Part shown: piece by piece, positions 8,869 to 16,391 of the stretch
Position numbering within the stretch: the stretch's first letter is position 1
How the letters are laid out: each line of letters opens with the position of its first letter
DNA from: Vagococcus teuberi
Lineage (GTDB): Bacteria; Bacillota; Bacilli; Lactobacillales; Vagococcaceae
Direction of reading: 5' to 3'
DNA: 64,000 nt
Assembly (NCBI RefSeq): GCF_001870205.1
Contig: NZ_CP017267.1
Coordinates: 484,501-548,500 of the forward strand
Notes under the pieces: model-generated
The model's database searches: none
Told to the model about the DNA's origin: nothing
What the model saw: only the letters and a program-made list of their open reading frames with translations
Position numbers and translations under genes: made by a program

Positions 8869-9324
8869 ATGTTAGAAGCACAAGAATATCGTTCAATTTT
8901 AGTCGGAACAGATGGTAGTGAACAAGCGCAACAAGCGTTTGAAAAAGCTGTATCCGTGGCAAAACGAAACAATGCAGAAATTGTCGTTGCTCACATTATT
9001 GAAAATAAATTATATGGTGGAACGATGGCATTCTCTACTTTTTCTCCAGATGTTGTCCAAGAAGAAACAAATCAAGCCAAAGAGTTGCTTGAAAGCTATA
9101 AAAAAATAGCCAAAGATTTAGGGTATGATCGTGTGAAAGTAACATTAGAATTTGGGTCTCCTAAAGTAATGATGGCGACAGAATTACCAGAGAAATACAA
9201 CACAGATTTAATTATGGTTGGGCAGTCAGGACTTAACGCAGTGGAACGATTGGTTATGGGAAGTGTGAGTGATCATATCATTCGTACAGCACCGTGTGAT
9301 GTGTTAGTTGTTCGACCAGAATAA
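8869..9324 (+). CDS. Universal stress protein, UspA family
   Basis: 151 residues: N-terminal ILVGTDGSEQA strand/loop, central AHI... and the ATP-binding-type G-x2-G-x9-G pattern near the end (VGQSGLNAVERLVMGSVSDHIIRTAPCDVLVV). The last segment matches the GSV(S) loop that contacts nucleotide in ATP-binding Usps. It sits where Bacillus has ytpQ, between the thioredoxin and YtpR, with AGGAGG 8 bases before the ATG. The exact stress role is unknown. Confidence 0.85.
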   Translation: MLEAQEYRSILVGTDGSEQAQQAFEKAVSVAKRNNAEIVVAHIIENKLYGGTMAFSTFSPDVVQEETNQAKELLESYKKIAKDLGYDRVKVTLEFGSPKVMMATELPEKYNTDLIMVGQSGLNAVERLVMGSVSDHIIRTAPCDVLVVRPE

Positions 9325-9353
9325 AAACGAAAAGAATGGTGAGGAAAAAATTA

Positions 9354-9971
9354 ATGATTGTTAGTTATAATTTAGAAGCTGTAGGTGACACATTAATCAT
9401 TGTGACAGCTCAAGGGAAAAATAAAGAGGTTTCAGTTATTAAACAAGGAAACGTTGCTTGTATAGTCGACAAAGAAACAGAACAAATTCTTGGATGGAAT
9501 ATTTTTGAAGCATCACATCATATTACAAATTTAAATGGAAATGGCCAAATAGAGTTATCGCCATCACAAATTACTGAACTGAACTTGGCATTAAAAGAGG
9601 CGGGATTTGCTCATGAGTTTGAAGTAGATAATTCGCCAAAATTTGTTGTAGGATATGTTCACACATGTACACCACATGAAGATTCTGACCACTTAACAGT
9701 CAATGATATTGAAGTTGATAATGGTGAGCATTTACAAATTGTATGTGGTGCACCAAATATTAAAGCTGGCTTAAAAGTAGTTGTAGCAAAAGTTGGTGCC
9801 ATGATGCCAGACGGATTAATTATTTGGCCAGGAGAATTACGAGGTGTGGAAAGTTTTGGTATGGTATGTTCAGCAAAAGAATTACATTTACCAGATGCGC
9901 CTAAAGAAAAAGGAATTTTAGAATTAGATGATAGCTATGAAGTAGGGGCACGTTTTAATTTACCTCAATAG
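9354..9971 (+). CDS. ytpR: YtpR family tRNA-binding protein
   Basis: 205 residues. The N-terminal half is a DUF4479-type domain. The C-terminal half (about 90-205) is an OB-fold EMAP/tRNA-binding domain like the N-terminus of PheT (VVGYVHTCTPHEDSDHLTVNDIEVD, IVCGAPNIKAGLKVVVAKVGAMMPDGL, SFGMVCSAKEL). Start is set at the ATG at 9354, with GGTGAGG 9 bases before; the upstream in-frame ATG (9336) overlaps that ribosome site. Probably an RNA-binding or tRNA-editing accessory factor; function is not established. Confidence 0.85.
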   Translation: MIVSYNLEAVGDTLIIVTAQGKNKEVSVIKQGNVACIVDKETEQILGWNIFEASHHITNLNGNGQIELSPSQITELNLALKEAGFAHEFEVDNSPKFVVGYVHTCTPHEDSDHLTVNDIEVDNGEHLQIVCGAPNIKAGLKVVVAKVGAMMPDGLIIWPGELRGVESFGMVCSAKELHLPDAPKEKGILELDDSYEVGARFNLPQ

Positions 9972-10063
9972 TTAATTGTTTGTAAAATTTTGAGTTAATA
10001 ATTGTTGTTTGAATTAGTATGAGTTAAAATAACACATGAGACATATTAAAGGGGGGAATTGCA

Positions 10064-10333
10064 ATGAGTTTTATTGATGAAACAGTCCAATTTGATTTTG
10101 GGGATAATAATAAACGTGAAGTAAGTGAAACGTTAGCGATTGTCTATATGGCATTGAAAGAAAAAGGTTATAACCCAATCAATCAAATTGTTGGTTACTT
10201 ATTATCAGGAGACCCAGCCTATATTCCACGTTATCAGGATGCTCGTAATTTAATTCGTCGTCATGAAAGAGACGAAATTATGGAAGAATTGGTAAAAAAC
10301 TATTTAGTGCATAATGGAATTAATCTATTATGA
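10064..10333 (+). CDS. ireB: IreB family regulatory phosphoprotein (UPF0297)
   Basis: 89 residues, full length for the family, with the conserved core [24 protein letters not shown]. In Enterococcus faecalis IreB is a substrate of the Ser/Thr kinase IreK and a negative regulator of cephalosporin resistance; as I recall the phosphorylated residues are Thr4 and Thr7. Here residue 7 is Thr but residue 4 is Ile ([10 protein letters not shown]). GGGGGGAA ribosome site. It overlaps ruvX by 4 bases. Confidence 0.9.
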   Translation: MSFIDETVQFDFGDNNKREVSETLAIVYMALKEKGYNPINQIVGYLLSGDPAYIPRYQDARNLIRRHERDEIMEELVKNYLVHNGINLL

Positions 10334-10749
10334 GAAAAATGGGATTAGATGTAGGATCTAGAACTGTTGGTATTGCAGTAAGTGACCTATTAGGTTGGAC
10401 AGCCCAAGGGTTAGAAATTATAAAAATTAATGAAGATGAAGGCGAATTTGGGATTGAGCGTGTTGCGGAGTTAGTCAATCAATATGAAGTCGAAGAATTT
10501 GTTGTTGGCTTACCTAAAAACATGAATAATACCATTGGACCAAGAGCAGAAGCAGCAATGGCTTATGGTGATTTATTAAAAGAAACGTTTAATTTACCAG
10601 TCGTTTATCAAGACGAACGATTGTCAACAGTCGCAGCTGAGAGAATGCTAGTCGAACAAGCGAATACGTCTCGAGCGAAACGTAAAAAAGTGATTGATAA
10701 ATTAGCTGCTGTGATGATTCTTCAAAATTATTTGGATAAAAAGGTTTAA
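10330..10749 (+). CDS. ruvX: Putative Holliday junction resolvase (YqgF/RuvX)
   Basis: 139-residue RNase H-fold protein with the acidic sites of the family: [12 protein letters not shown] (Asp7), the DERLST segment near residue 96 and [13 protein letters not shown] near the end. It is implicated in resolving recombination intermediates and/or 16S rRNA 5' processing. The ATG overlaps the ireB stop (TTATGA), indicating translational coupling. A terminator hairpin overlaps its last codons. Confidence 0.9.
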   Translation: MRKMGLDVGSRTVGIAVSDLLGWTAQGLEIIKINEDEGEFGIERVAELVNQYEVEEFVVGLPKNMNNTIGPRAEAAMAYGDLLKETFNLPVVYQDERLSTVAAERMLVEQANTSRAKRKKVIDKLAAVMILQNYLDKKV

Positions 10750-10771
10750 TAGCCTTTTTATCTTTTTTTTT
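10738..10771 (+). terminator. Short intrinsic terminator overlapping ruvX stop
   Basis: AAAAAGG arm, 8-base loop containing the ruvX stop, CCTTTTT arm, then a run of T. The stem is AU-rich, so it may leak. Confidence 0.55.
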
Positions 10772-10817
10772 GTATAATGAAAGAGAAGCAAAGTTGAATA
10801 GAAAAGAGGAATATAAA

Positions 10818-11135
10818 ATGACAGACAACCATGAACATAACCATGATCACGATCATGTACATGATGCAGATGATTTAATTACATTAATTGATGATGAAGG
10901 TAACGAGGTACTATTCCGTATTCATTTAACAATTGATGGAAAAGAACAATTTGGTAAAGAGTACGTATTATTATATGATGCAAGTACACCAGAAGGCGAA
11001 GAAGTTGAGTTATTAGCCTATGCTTACGAACAAGCAGATAATGAAGCAGAGGGCCGTCTAATGGAAGTTGAAACAGAAGCTGAATGGGATATGATTGAAG
11101 AAGTCTTCAATGCCTTCGAAGCCGAAGAAGATTAA
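10818..11135 (+). CDS. DUF1292 protein (YrzB-like) with His-rich N-terminus
   Basis: 105 residues, very acidic. Start is the ATG at 10818 with AGAGGAA 8 bases before; an upstream in-frame ATG (10770) lacks a ribosome site and lies in the preceding terminator region. The first 16 residues alternate His and Asp (HEHNHDHDHVHD), a likely metal-binding tail. The rest is the DUF1292 domain (LITLIDDEGNEVLFRI...). The family is always found next to ireB and ruvX, as here; function unknown. Confidence 0.85.
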   Translation: MTDNHEHNHDHDHVHDADDLITLIDDEGNEVLFRIHLTIDGKEQFGKEYVLLYDASTPEGEEVELLAYAYEQADNEAEGRLMEVETEAEWDMIEEVFNAFEAEED

Positions 11136-11150
11136 ACATCTTAAAATAAG

Positions 11151-11187
11151 AGCTAAACCCTTAATATGATTGGGTTTAGCTTTTTTT
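11151..11187 (+). terminator. Intrinsic terminator
   Basis: Perfect AGCTAAACCC / GGGTTTAGCT stem with T7 after the DUF1292 gene. Confidence 0.9.
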
Positions 11188-11222
11188 GCAGAGTTTTGGA
11201 AGTTTGAGAAGAGGAAAAGTAA

Positions 11223-11369
11223 ATGAAAAAGTATAAAGGAAGCTATACCGTATTGTTTTTAAGTCTTCTAATCGGGGTTGTTTTGGGGAATATTGTAAAA
11301 GATTTGGCATTAGGCATATTAATTGGGATTTTAACTTACCCATTGTTTTCTGTCATGAAAAGATATTAG
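11223..11369 (+). CDS. 48-residue single/double-pass membrane protein
   Basis: A small ORF with ATG at 11223 and GAGGAAAAG 3-10 bases before it. The product starts MKKYKGSYTVLFLSLLIG and ends LFSVMKRY. Basic ends flank two short hydrophobic stretches (about 9-25 and 28-45) with glycines in each. It is not recognised. It ends 14 bases before the acetyltransferase start and probably shares its message. The coding assignment rests on ribosome site, length and the fitting hydrophobic pattern. Confidence 0.55.
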   Translation: MKKYKGSYTVLFLSLLIGVVLGNIVKDLALGILIGILTYPLFSVMKRY

Positions 11370-11383
11370 GAAGGAATGATAAG

Positions 11384-11818
11384 GTGATTACTAAATTAGA
11401 GGTGTTAACGGAAAATCAATTAAAAGATATTATGTCGATTTGGCTTGATACTAACAAAAAAGCTCATTCTTTTATAGCCAATTCATATTGGGAAGACAAT
11501 GTAGAGTTTGTAGAAAAAGAGTTGCCGAAAGCAGACATCTATATAGCAACAGATGAAAACGAAAAAATTATTGGCTTTTTAGGTATTTTAGAAGGCTATA
11601 TAGCGGGATTATTTGTATCGTCTGATTATCAAAGGCAAGGTATTGGAAATAAACTAATAGAACGAGCAAAAGCTGATTTTGAAGAATTATCCTTAACAGT
11701 TTATGAGAAAAATAAACAGGCAATTAATTTTTATACTAAAGAAGGATTTAAAATTAGTGAAACTCAACGTGACGAAGGGACAAAAGAAATTGAATTGGTC
11801 ATGGTATACAAAAACTGA
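11384..11818 (+). CDS. GNAT family N-acetyltransferase
   Basis: 144 residues. The acetyl-CoA-binding motif A is VSSDYQRQGIGNKLIERAK (about 85-103), followed by the motif B pattern VYEKNKQAINFYTKEGFK. Similar to YjaB-type acetyltransferases; the substrate is unknown. Start is GTG at 11384 with AGGAAGG upstream. It shares a terminator with the convergent amidase gene. Confidence 0.85.
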   Translation: MITKLEVLTENQLKDIMSIWLDTNKKAHSFIANSYWEDNVEFVEKELPKADIYIATDENEKIIGFLGILEGYIAGLFVSSDYQRQGIGNKLIERAKADFEELSLTVYEKNKQAINFYTKEGFKISETQRDEGTKEIELVMVYKN

Positions 11819-11850
11819 CAGTGAATAAATCAACTGTCAGTTTTATTTTT
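11811..11850. terminator. Bidirectional intrinsic terminator
   Basis: AAAACTGACAG / CTGTCAGTTTT stem between convergent genes; A-run and T-run flanks allow both directions. It includes the acetyltransferase stop codon. Confidence 0.85.
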
Positions 11851-14038
11851 ATTGTTTTTTCTTTTTCATATACATAAAAATAGCTGCTAAACCAATGATT
11901 AATATTCCGATGAGTGGCAGATATTTTTGGACAACTTCTCCTGTTTTAGGAAGACGAGATAAAGATTTTAGTTCCTGATTATCGTTGTTTATTTTTTTCT
12001 TTTTAGAAACTGTTTTCTGAGATTTAGTGTCTGTCTGACTACTTATTTCACTAGTTTGACTACTCTCTGAACTGGCTGATTGACTTGAGTGTTCACTAGA
12101 GCTTGATTTTGTAATACTAGTTATTTCAGGAATAGGCGTAATTTCAATGCTATCATCTTCACTTACTAGAGCAGCAGAAGATGACGTAGAACTTGATTCT
12201 TGTTGACTACTACTTACTGTAGTGTCGGTTGTCTCAGAAGTACTAGTGGTGGAACTCTTTGATTCGTTACTTGTTGTTTGGGTCGTAGAGTCAGTGCTAT
12301 TTTCTGCAGTCGTAGTATTTGTTACGCTAGTTGTTTCTTGTGTCGACTCATGACTCATACTATCATTTGTTTGACTGGTTTCCATCTCACTACTTGAAGA
12401 AGAACTAGACTCAGTTTTTGTTGTTGACTCTGTAGTGGAAGGCATTGTATCGCTTGTTTCAGGAGCGACTACACCTTTTTTGGTGTGCAATTGTTTAAAT
12501 TGATTATTTTCTTCAAATAGTTTTCCTATTTCTAGTAAAAGTCTATCTTGATTTGTCGCAGCATTAAATTGTATCCCTAAAGGTAAATTATTTTTGCTGA
12601 CATAAGTAGGTAAACTAATTGCAGGTTGGCCAGTTAAATTTGCTAACTGAGTGAACGGTGTGTATGCTAATGAATTTAACCATTGATCATAGACAACTTT
12701 CATACGTTCATCTTTTGTTTTCAACTCATCAATATGTTTGATCTGTTCAGCGTATTCTGGTGTTAATAAAGATTCAGTTAGTCCTGGAGCAGTTGAGGCT
12801 GTAGTAGGAGTTAAGATTAATGGGTATTCTTTATACAAACCTTCCATTGTTTCTTTGACTTCATCATTATAAGCACTGACTTTTTCTAAATCTTCTTTAT
12901 GGACAAATTCACTTGCTTGATAAAGAGCCCAAGTAACTGGATCAACATCGTCTATATGCAAACTTCTTTTTAAAGTTTGTTTAGCTAAAAAGTTTGCTAA
13001 ACTACCTGAAGCAGTAGCCATTTCATAATATCCGTGCATCAATCTAACACCATCAACAGGGATAGATATTTCTTCAGTGACAAATCCTTTTGAATTTAAA
13101 AAGTTCACAGCGTTCATAACAGCTTGTTTAGCATCATCACTGACAGGTGTTCCAACAGGTGAAGTAGTGGTGTAACCTACTTTTATTCCAGTAAGATTAG
13201 TAGGTGTAGGATTAATGTCAGATGTTAATAAATTTTCAAATAAAGCTGTCGTGTCTTCCATGTTTTTAGCAAGTGGGAAATTAACGACTTGTCCAGTTTT
13301 TGCATTTCCTGAAATGATTCCTCTAGAAGGTTTTAATCCCACAAGACCATTCCATGATGCCGGAATTCTGATAGACCCACCAGCATCACTTCCAGAAGCA
13401 ACTGGCACAACACCTGACGCAATTGCGGCCCCAGAACCACCAGAAGACCCACCTGCTTGATAGTTGGGGTTCCAAGGACTTCCAGTTGGACCATAAAGAG
13501 TTGAGTCAGTCACGTTTTTCAAACCTAATTGTGGGTAGTTACTTTGACCAATGATAACAAAGCCTAAATCTTGTAATGATTTGGCAATTCGCCCGTTAAA
13601 TTTTGTTGTGACATGTTTGTTAAAATCTAACCCATTTGAGTTACTTCCTCCAACGATGCTATGACCTAAACCTTTCATCACGATAGGGACACCAAAAAAA
13701 GGTTGACCGTTATCGACCATCTCGCTTGCTTCTTTTAAAGCAAGTTCTTTTCTTGTGGTAATTAAAGCATTTGTTCGTGGGTTTTCTATGTCATTAACTT
13801 GAAAAGCTAAGTCAATTAATTCTTCGGTTGTAACTTTTTTCTCTCTTACTAATTTTGCTAAATCAGTGGCACTCATAGAAATATATTCATCAGTTGTTAG
13901 CTTAACGTGGTGAGTTGTTTCAGTAATGACGGCTGAACTACTAGTGGTAGTGATAGGAACTTCCACTGCTTGAGTATGTATACCAACAGACAATAGAGCT
14001 GTGGCAAGTAATAATTTAATATGATTTTTTATCGACAT
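11849..14038 (-). CDS. Cell-wall-anchored amidase (amidase signature family, LPXTG)
   Basis: 729 residues from the ATG at 14038 (AAGGAGAAG 5 bases before; a longer frame overlaps the rnhC terminator). Order: signal peptide (1-24, cleavage after TQA), amidase-signature domain (about 55-530), Ser/Thr-rich spacer (about 535-690), then LPKTGE sortase motif, hydrophobic segment and KKKKQ tail. The Ser-cisSer-Lys triad is visible: IVMKG, GGSSGGSG and SDAGGSIRIPAS. Relatives hydrolyse amides (GatA-like fold); a surface-attached one could act on environmental amides or peptides. The substrate is unknown. Single gene, minus strand. Confidence 0.85.
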   Translation of the reverse strand: MSIKNHIKLLLATALLSVGIHTQAVEVPITTTSSSAVITETTHHVKLTTDEYISMSATDLAKLVREKKVTTEELIDLAFQVNDIENPRTNALITTRKELALKEASEMVDNGQPFFGVPIVMKGLGHSIVGGSNSNGLDFNKHVTTKFNGRIAKSLQDLGFVIIGQSNYPQLGLKNVTDSTLYGPTGSPWNPNYQAGGSSGGSGAAIASGVVPVASGSDAGGSIRIPASWNGLVGLKPSRGIISGNAKTGQVVNFPLAKNMEDTTALFENLLTSDINPTPTNLTGIKVGYTTTSPVGTPVSDDAKQAVMNAVNFLNSKGFVTEEISIPVDGVRLMHGYYEMATASGSLANFLAKQTLKRSLHIDDVDPVTWALYQASEFVHKEDLEKVSAYNDEVKETMEGLYKEYPLILTPTTASTAPGLTESLLTPEYAEQIKHIDELKTKDERMKVVYDQWLNSLAYTPFTQLANLTGQPAISLPTYVSKNNLPLGIQFNAATNQDRLLLEIGKLFEENNQFKQLHTKKGVVAPETSDTMPSTTESTTKTESSSSSSSEMETSQTNDSMSHESTQETTSVTNTTTAENSTDSTTQTTSNESKSSTTSTSETTDTTVSSSQQESSSTSSSAALVSEDDSIEITPIPEITSITKSSSSEHSSQSASSESSQTSEISSQTDTKSQKTVSKKKKINNDNQELKSLSRLPKTGEVVQKYLPLIGILIIGLAAIFMYMKKKKQ

Positions 14039-14084
14039 GTTTCTTCTCCTTTTTAACAAACTTCTTAAAGTGTAACCAAAAACA

Positions 14085-14124
14085 ATAAAAAAAGAACCAC
14101 GTAAATGTTTACGTCGCTCTTTTA
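14085..14124 (-). terminator. Intrinsic terminator of rnhC
   Basis: On the minus strand: ACGTAAA-CA-TTTACGT core extended by imperfect AAAGAG/TTCTTT pairs, then a T-run. It lies between rnhC and the amidase start. Confidence 0.7.
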
Positions 14125-14211
14125 CTGACAAAAAAGCCAAATATGTGTAAATAATTTATAAAAGTCCACCAATAGAAGACAGTGGTTGAAATAAGCAAAA
14201 CAATTTTGTTT

Positions 14212-15138
14212 TTAACGATTTATTAAATGGTAGGCTTTTTGAGTGTTGGCAAAATGAACTTTTGCATATTGTTCTAAAAGGGGCATGCCACCTTTTTTTA
14301 TGATTTTAGCAGCAGCTATATCTGATTTTTGTCCAGCACCAGAGGGCACAGTAAATCCTAATTCTTTACTAGCTGTTTCTAAACTTGTTAAAAATTCCGC
14401 GCGGCAAATAATGGATGCTGCAGCAACCGCCAGATGATATTGTTCTCCTTTTGTCGTGAAGTATAAAGGTTTAGTTACTTGATTTTTCTCTTTAGCTAAA
14501 TACTTTCGATAGTTTGACTCAGGAGTAAATTGGTCAATTAATATACCTTTGGGGGTAATCGGAGAAATATCTTGTAATAATAAGTAAATCGCTTGGTTAT
14601 GTAAGGCAACTTTCATCCGATTGACATTATACTCAGGTTGTATTTCATTATATTTTTTGGGTGTGAGTACAAGTTTTCGGTAGGGCATGACATGAATAAT
14701 CTCTTTTGCAATGCGTTTAATATCTGTGTCAGTTAACATTTTAGAATCCTTCACACCTAATTCTTTTAATAAAGGCATGTGTGTTTCATCAACGTAAGCA
14801 GCACAGACAACAACTGGTCCAAGGTAACTACCATTACCAACCTCGTCACTCCCCACAACGTTCCATGAAGCAAAATCTTTTGGTAACGAGTTTGAAGAAT
14901 TAGAAGATTGTTTTTTTTGCGTCGTGTTAGCTCCACGCTTTTCCCACATAGCGGCTTCTTTTTCAGCGTTGACTCCTTGAAAGACAACCTTTTTTGATTG
15001 ATAAGCTGTGATAACTACTCCAGGAATTTTGGCTTGAAATAATGCATATGGGGGTGTCCTTTGGAAATATGGTTCATAAGCTGTTGTTAGTTCACTGATT
15101 AGCTTGTCAGAAGCTAATAATGTTATAGTTTGTTGCAT
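14212..15138 (-). CDS. rnhC: Ribonuclease HIII
   Basis: 308 residues: N-terminal TBP-like substrate-binding domain (1-75) and a catalytic RNase H domain from about 90. Catalytic motifs are VVGSDEVGNGSYLGPVVV (Asp-Glu), KDSKML and a later ILIDQF Asp. It removes RNA from RNA:DNA hybrids in the cytoplasm. ATG at 15138 has AAGGAAG 6 bases before; a TTG six bases upstream is adjacent to that site and less likely. It is divergent from zapA, the usual Firmicutes arrangement. Confidence 0.9.
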   Translation of the reverse strand: MQQTITLLASDKLISELTTAYEPYFQRTPPYALFQAKIPGVVITAYQSKKVVFQGVNAEKEAAMWEKRGANTTQKKQSSNSSNSLPKDFASWNVVGSDEVGNGSYLGPVVVCAAYVDETHMPLLKELGVKDSKMLTDTDIKRIAKEIIHVMPYRKLVLTPKKYNEIQPEYNVNRMKVALHNQAIYLLLQDISPITPKGILIDQFTPESNYRKYLAKEKNQVTKPLYFTTKGEQYHLAVAAASIICRAEFLTSLETASKELGFTVPSGAGQKSDIAAAKIIKKGGMPLLEQYAKVHFANTQKAYHLINR

Positions 15139-15219
15139 GTTCAACTTCCTTTTTAAAAAATTTATGTTAAGTATAACATGTTTTTATCATGAATGATTCT
15201 TAAGGTACAACTTGCTTAA

Positions 15220-15248
15220 TTGTCAATTAAAAGAAAGTCATATATAAT
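15220..15248 (+). promoter_or_regulatory. Promoter of zapA operon
   Basis: TTGTCA, 17 bases, TATAAT (15243-15248), about 40 bases before the zapA start. Confidence 0.75.
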
Positions 15249-15290
15249 TAAGTTGCTTCTTTTAGTGAAGGATTTATGGGAGGATTTAAG

Positions 15291-15758
15291 ATGGCTCTTG
15301 AAGAGAACAAACGTTATAAAGCGACAATTGCAGGAAATACATATACTATTATAGGAAAAGAAAGTCATTATCATATGGATATTGTTAATCAATTGGCAAA
15401 CGAACAACTTGAAACAATTATGAAAAATGCTCCTAAGCTATCAACAGAACAGGCAGCTATCTTACTAGCGATTAATACACTATCTGTTCAAATAAAACAA
15501 CAAGAAACCATTCTTGATTTGAAAAAAGATATTAGTGATTTAGAAGATGAGCTGGAGAAAATGATGGGATTAGAAGAACGTCTTGCTAATATTGAATCTA
15601 GAGAAAAAGAGATGCGAAAAAAGATACTACAAGAGAATCGTAAGTTGACAGATGAAGAGATGTTAAATCAAATTGAAATTCAAAAAATTGTCAATGAGCA
15701 AGCAAAAGAAAAAATTAAACGAAACAATAATCAAAAGAAATCATCAATTAATAAATAA
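15291..15758 (+). CDS. zapA: Cell division protein ZapA
   Basis: 155 residues. The N-terminal ZapA domain (KRYKATIAGNTYTIIGKES, about 6-90) is followed by a charged coiled coil to the end, longer than the minimal ~85-residue Bacillus protein. ZapA cross-links FtsZ filaments at the division ring. Start is the ATG at 15291 with GGGAGG 7 bases upstream. First gene of zapA-cvpA-mutS2. Confidence 0.85.
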   Translation: MALEENKRYKATIAGNTYTIIGKESHYHMDIVNQLANEQLETIMKNAPKLSTEQAAILLAINTLSVQIKQQETILDLKKDISDLEDELEKMMGLEERLANIESREKEMRKKILQENRKLTDEEMLNQIEIQKIVNEQAKEKIKRNNNQKKSSINK

Positions 15759-15777
15759 AGAATAAGTAGGTTTTGCA

Positions 15778-16329
15778 ATGGTTATAACGATAATTAGTAT
15801 ACTTATATTATTAACAGGATTTTATGCCGGATATCGCCGAGGATTTGCCTTGCAACTGATTTATTTTGTCGGATACGCCTTAAGTTTTTTCATGGCAAAA
15901 GAATCGTATCAATCAGTTGGTAAAAAGATTGAATTACTCGTCCCTTATCCAGCACCAACACAAACCACTAAACTTAGTGTGTTTGATAATAATTTAATCT
16001 TTGATTTAGACAAAGCTTTTTATGCTGGCTTTGCGTTCATACTCATCCTTTTAGTAGGGTATTTAATCACAAGATTTATTGGCATGTTATGCTACAGATT
16101 AACGTTTATTCAACTAGCGAATAAAAGCAATCAATTAATAGGTGGTGTAATCAATCTTGGCTTAACTTATATTGGATTAGTACTTGTTCTGACAGTTTTG
16201 TCGATGATACCTTTAGGATTTATTCAAAATGCATTTGATAAATCAGGTATTGCTAAGGGAATGATTGAGCACACTCCAGTATTATCAGCCAATCTATACC
16301 AATGGTTTATTAAACAAATTATTTTATAA
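15778..16329 (+). CDS. CvpA family membrane protein
   Basis: 183 residues with four hydrophobic segments (about 2-20, 25-42, 80-102, 120-145) and the N-terminal GFYAGYRRGFALQ motif of the CvpA/colicin V production family. Its molecular role is unclear; in some bacteria it supports envelope integrity. The ATG follows the zapA stop by 19 bases. Confidence 0.85.
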   Translation: MVITIISILILLTGFYAGYRRGFALQLIYFVGYALSFFMAKESYQSVGKKIELLVPYPAPTQTTKLSVFDNNLIFDLDKAFYAGFAFILILLVGYLITRFIGMLCYRLTFIQLANKSNQLIGGVINLGLTYIGLVLVLTVLSMIPLGFIQNAFDKSGIAKGMIEHTPVLSANLYQWFIKQIIL

Positions 16330-16360
16330 AAGAGAGCCTAATAGAGTAGGCTCTTTATTT
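16328..16360 (+). terminator. Intrinsic terminator between cvpA and mutS2
   Basis: AAAGAGAGCCT / AGGCTCTTT stem followed by a short T-rich stretch; may be partial because the tail is weak. Confidence 0.6.
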
Positions 16361-16391
16361 ACATAAGTCGGATTTTAGGAAGTGAAATAGA

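Noticed and set aside
14039-14140. N-terminal extension of the amidase to an upstream ATG (14140)
   Set aside because: The extension would run through the rnhC terminator and lacks a ribosome site; ATG 14038 has AAGGAG and a proper signal peptide.
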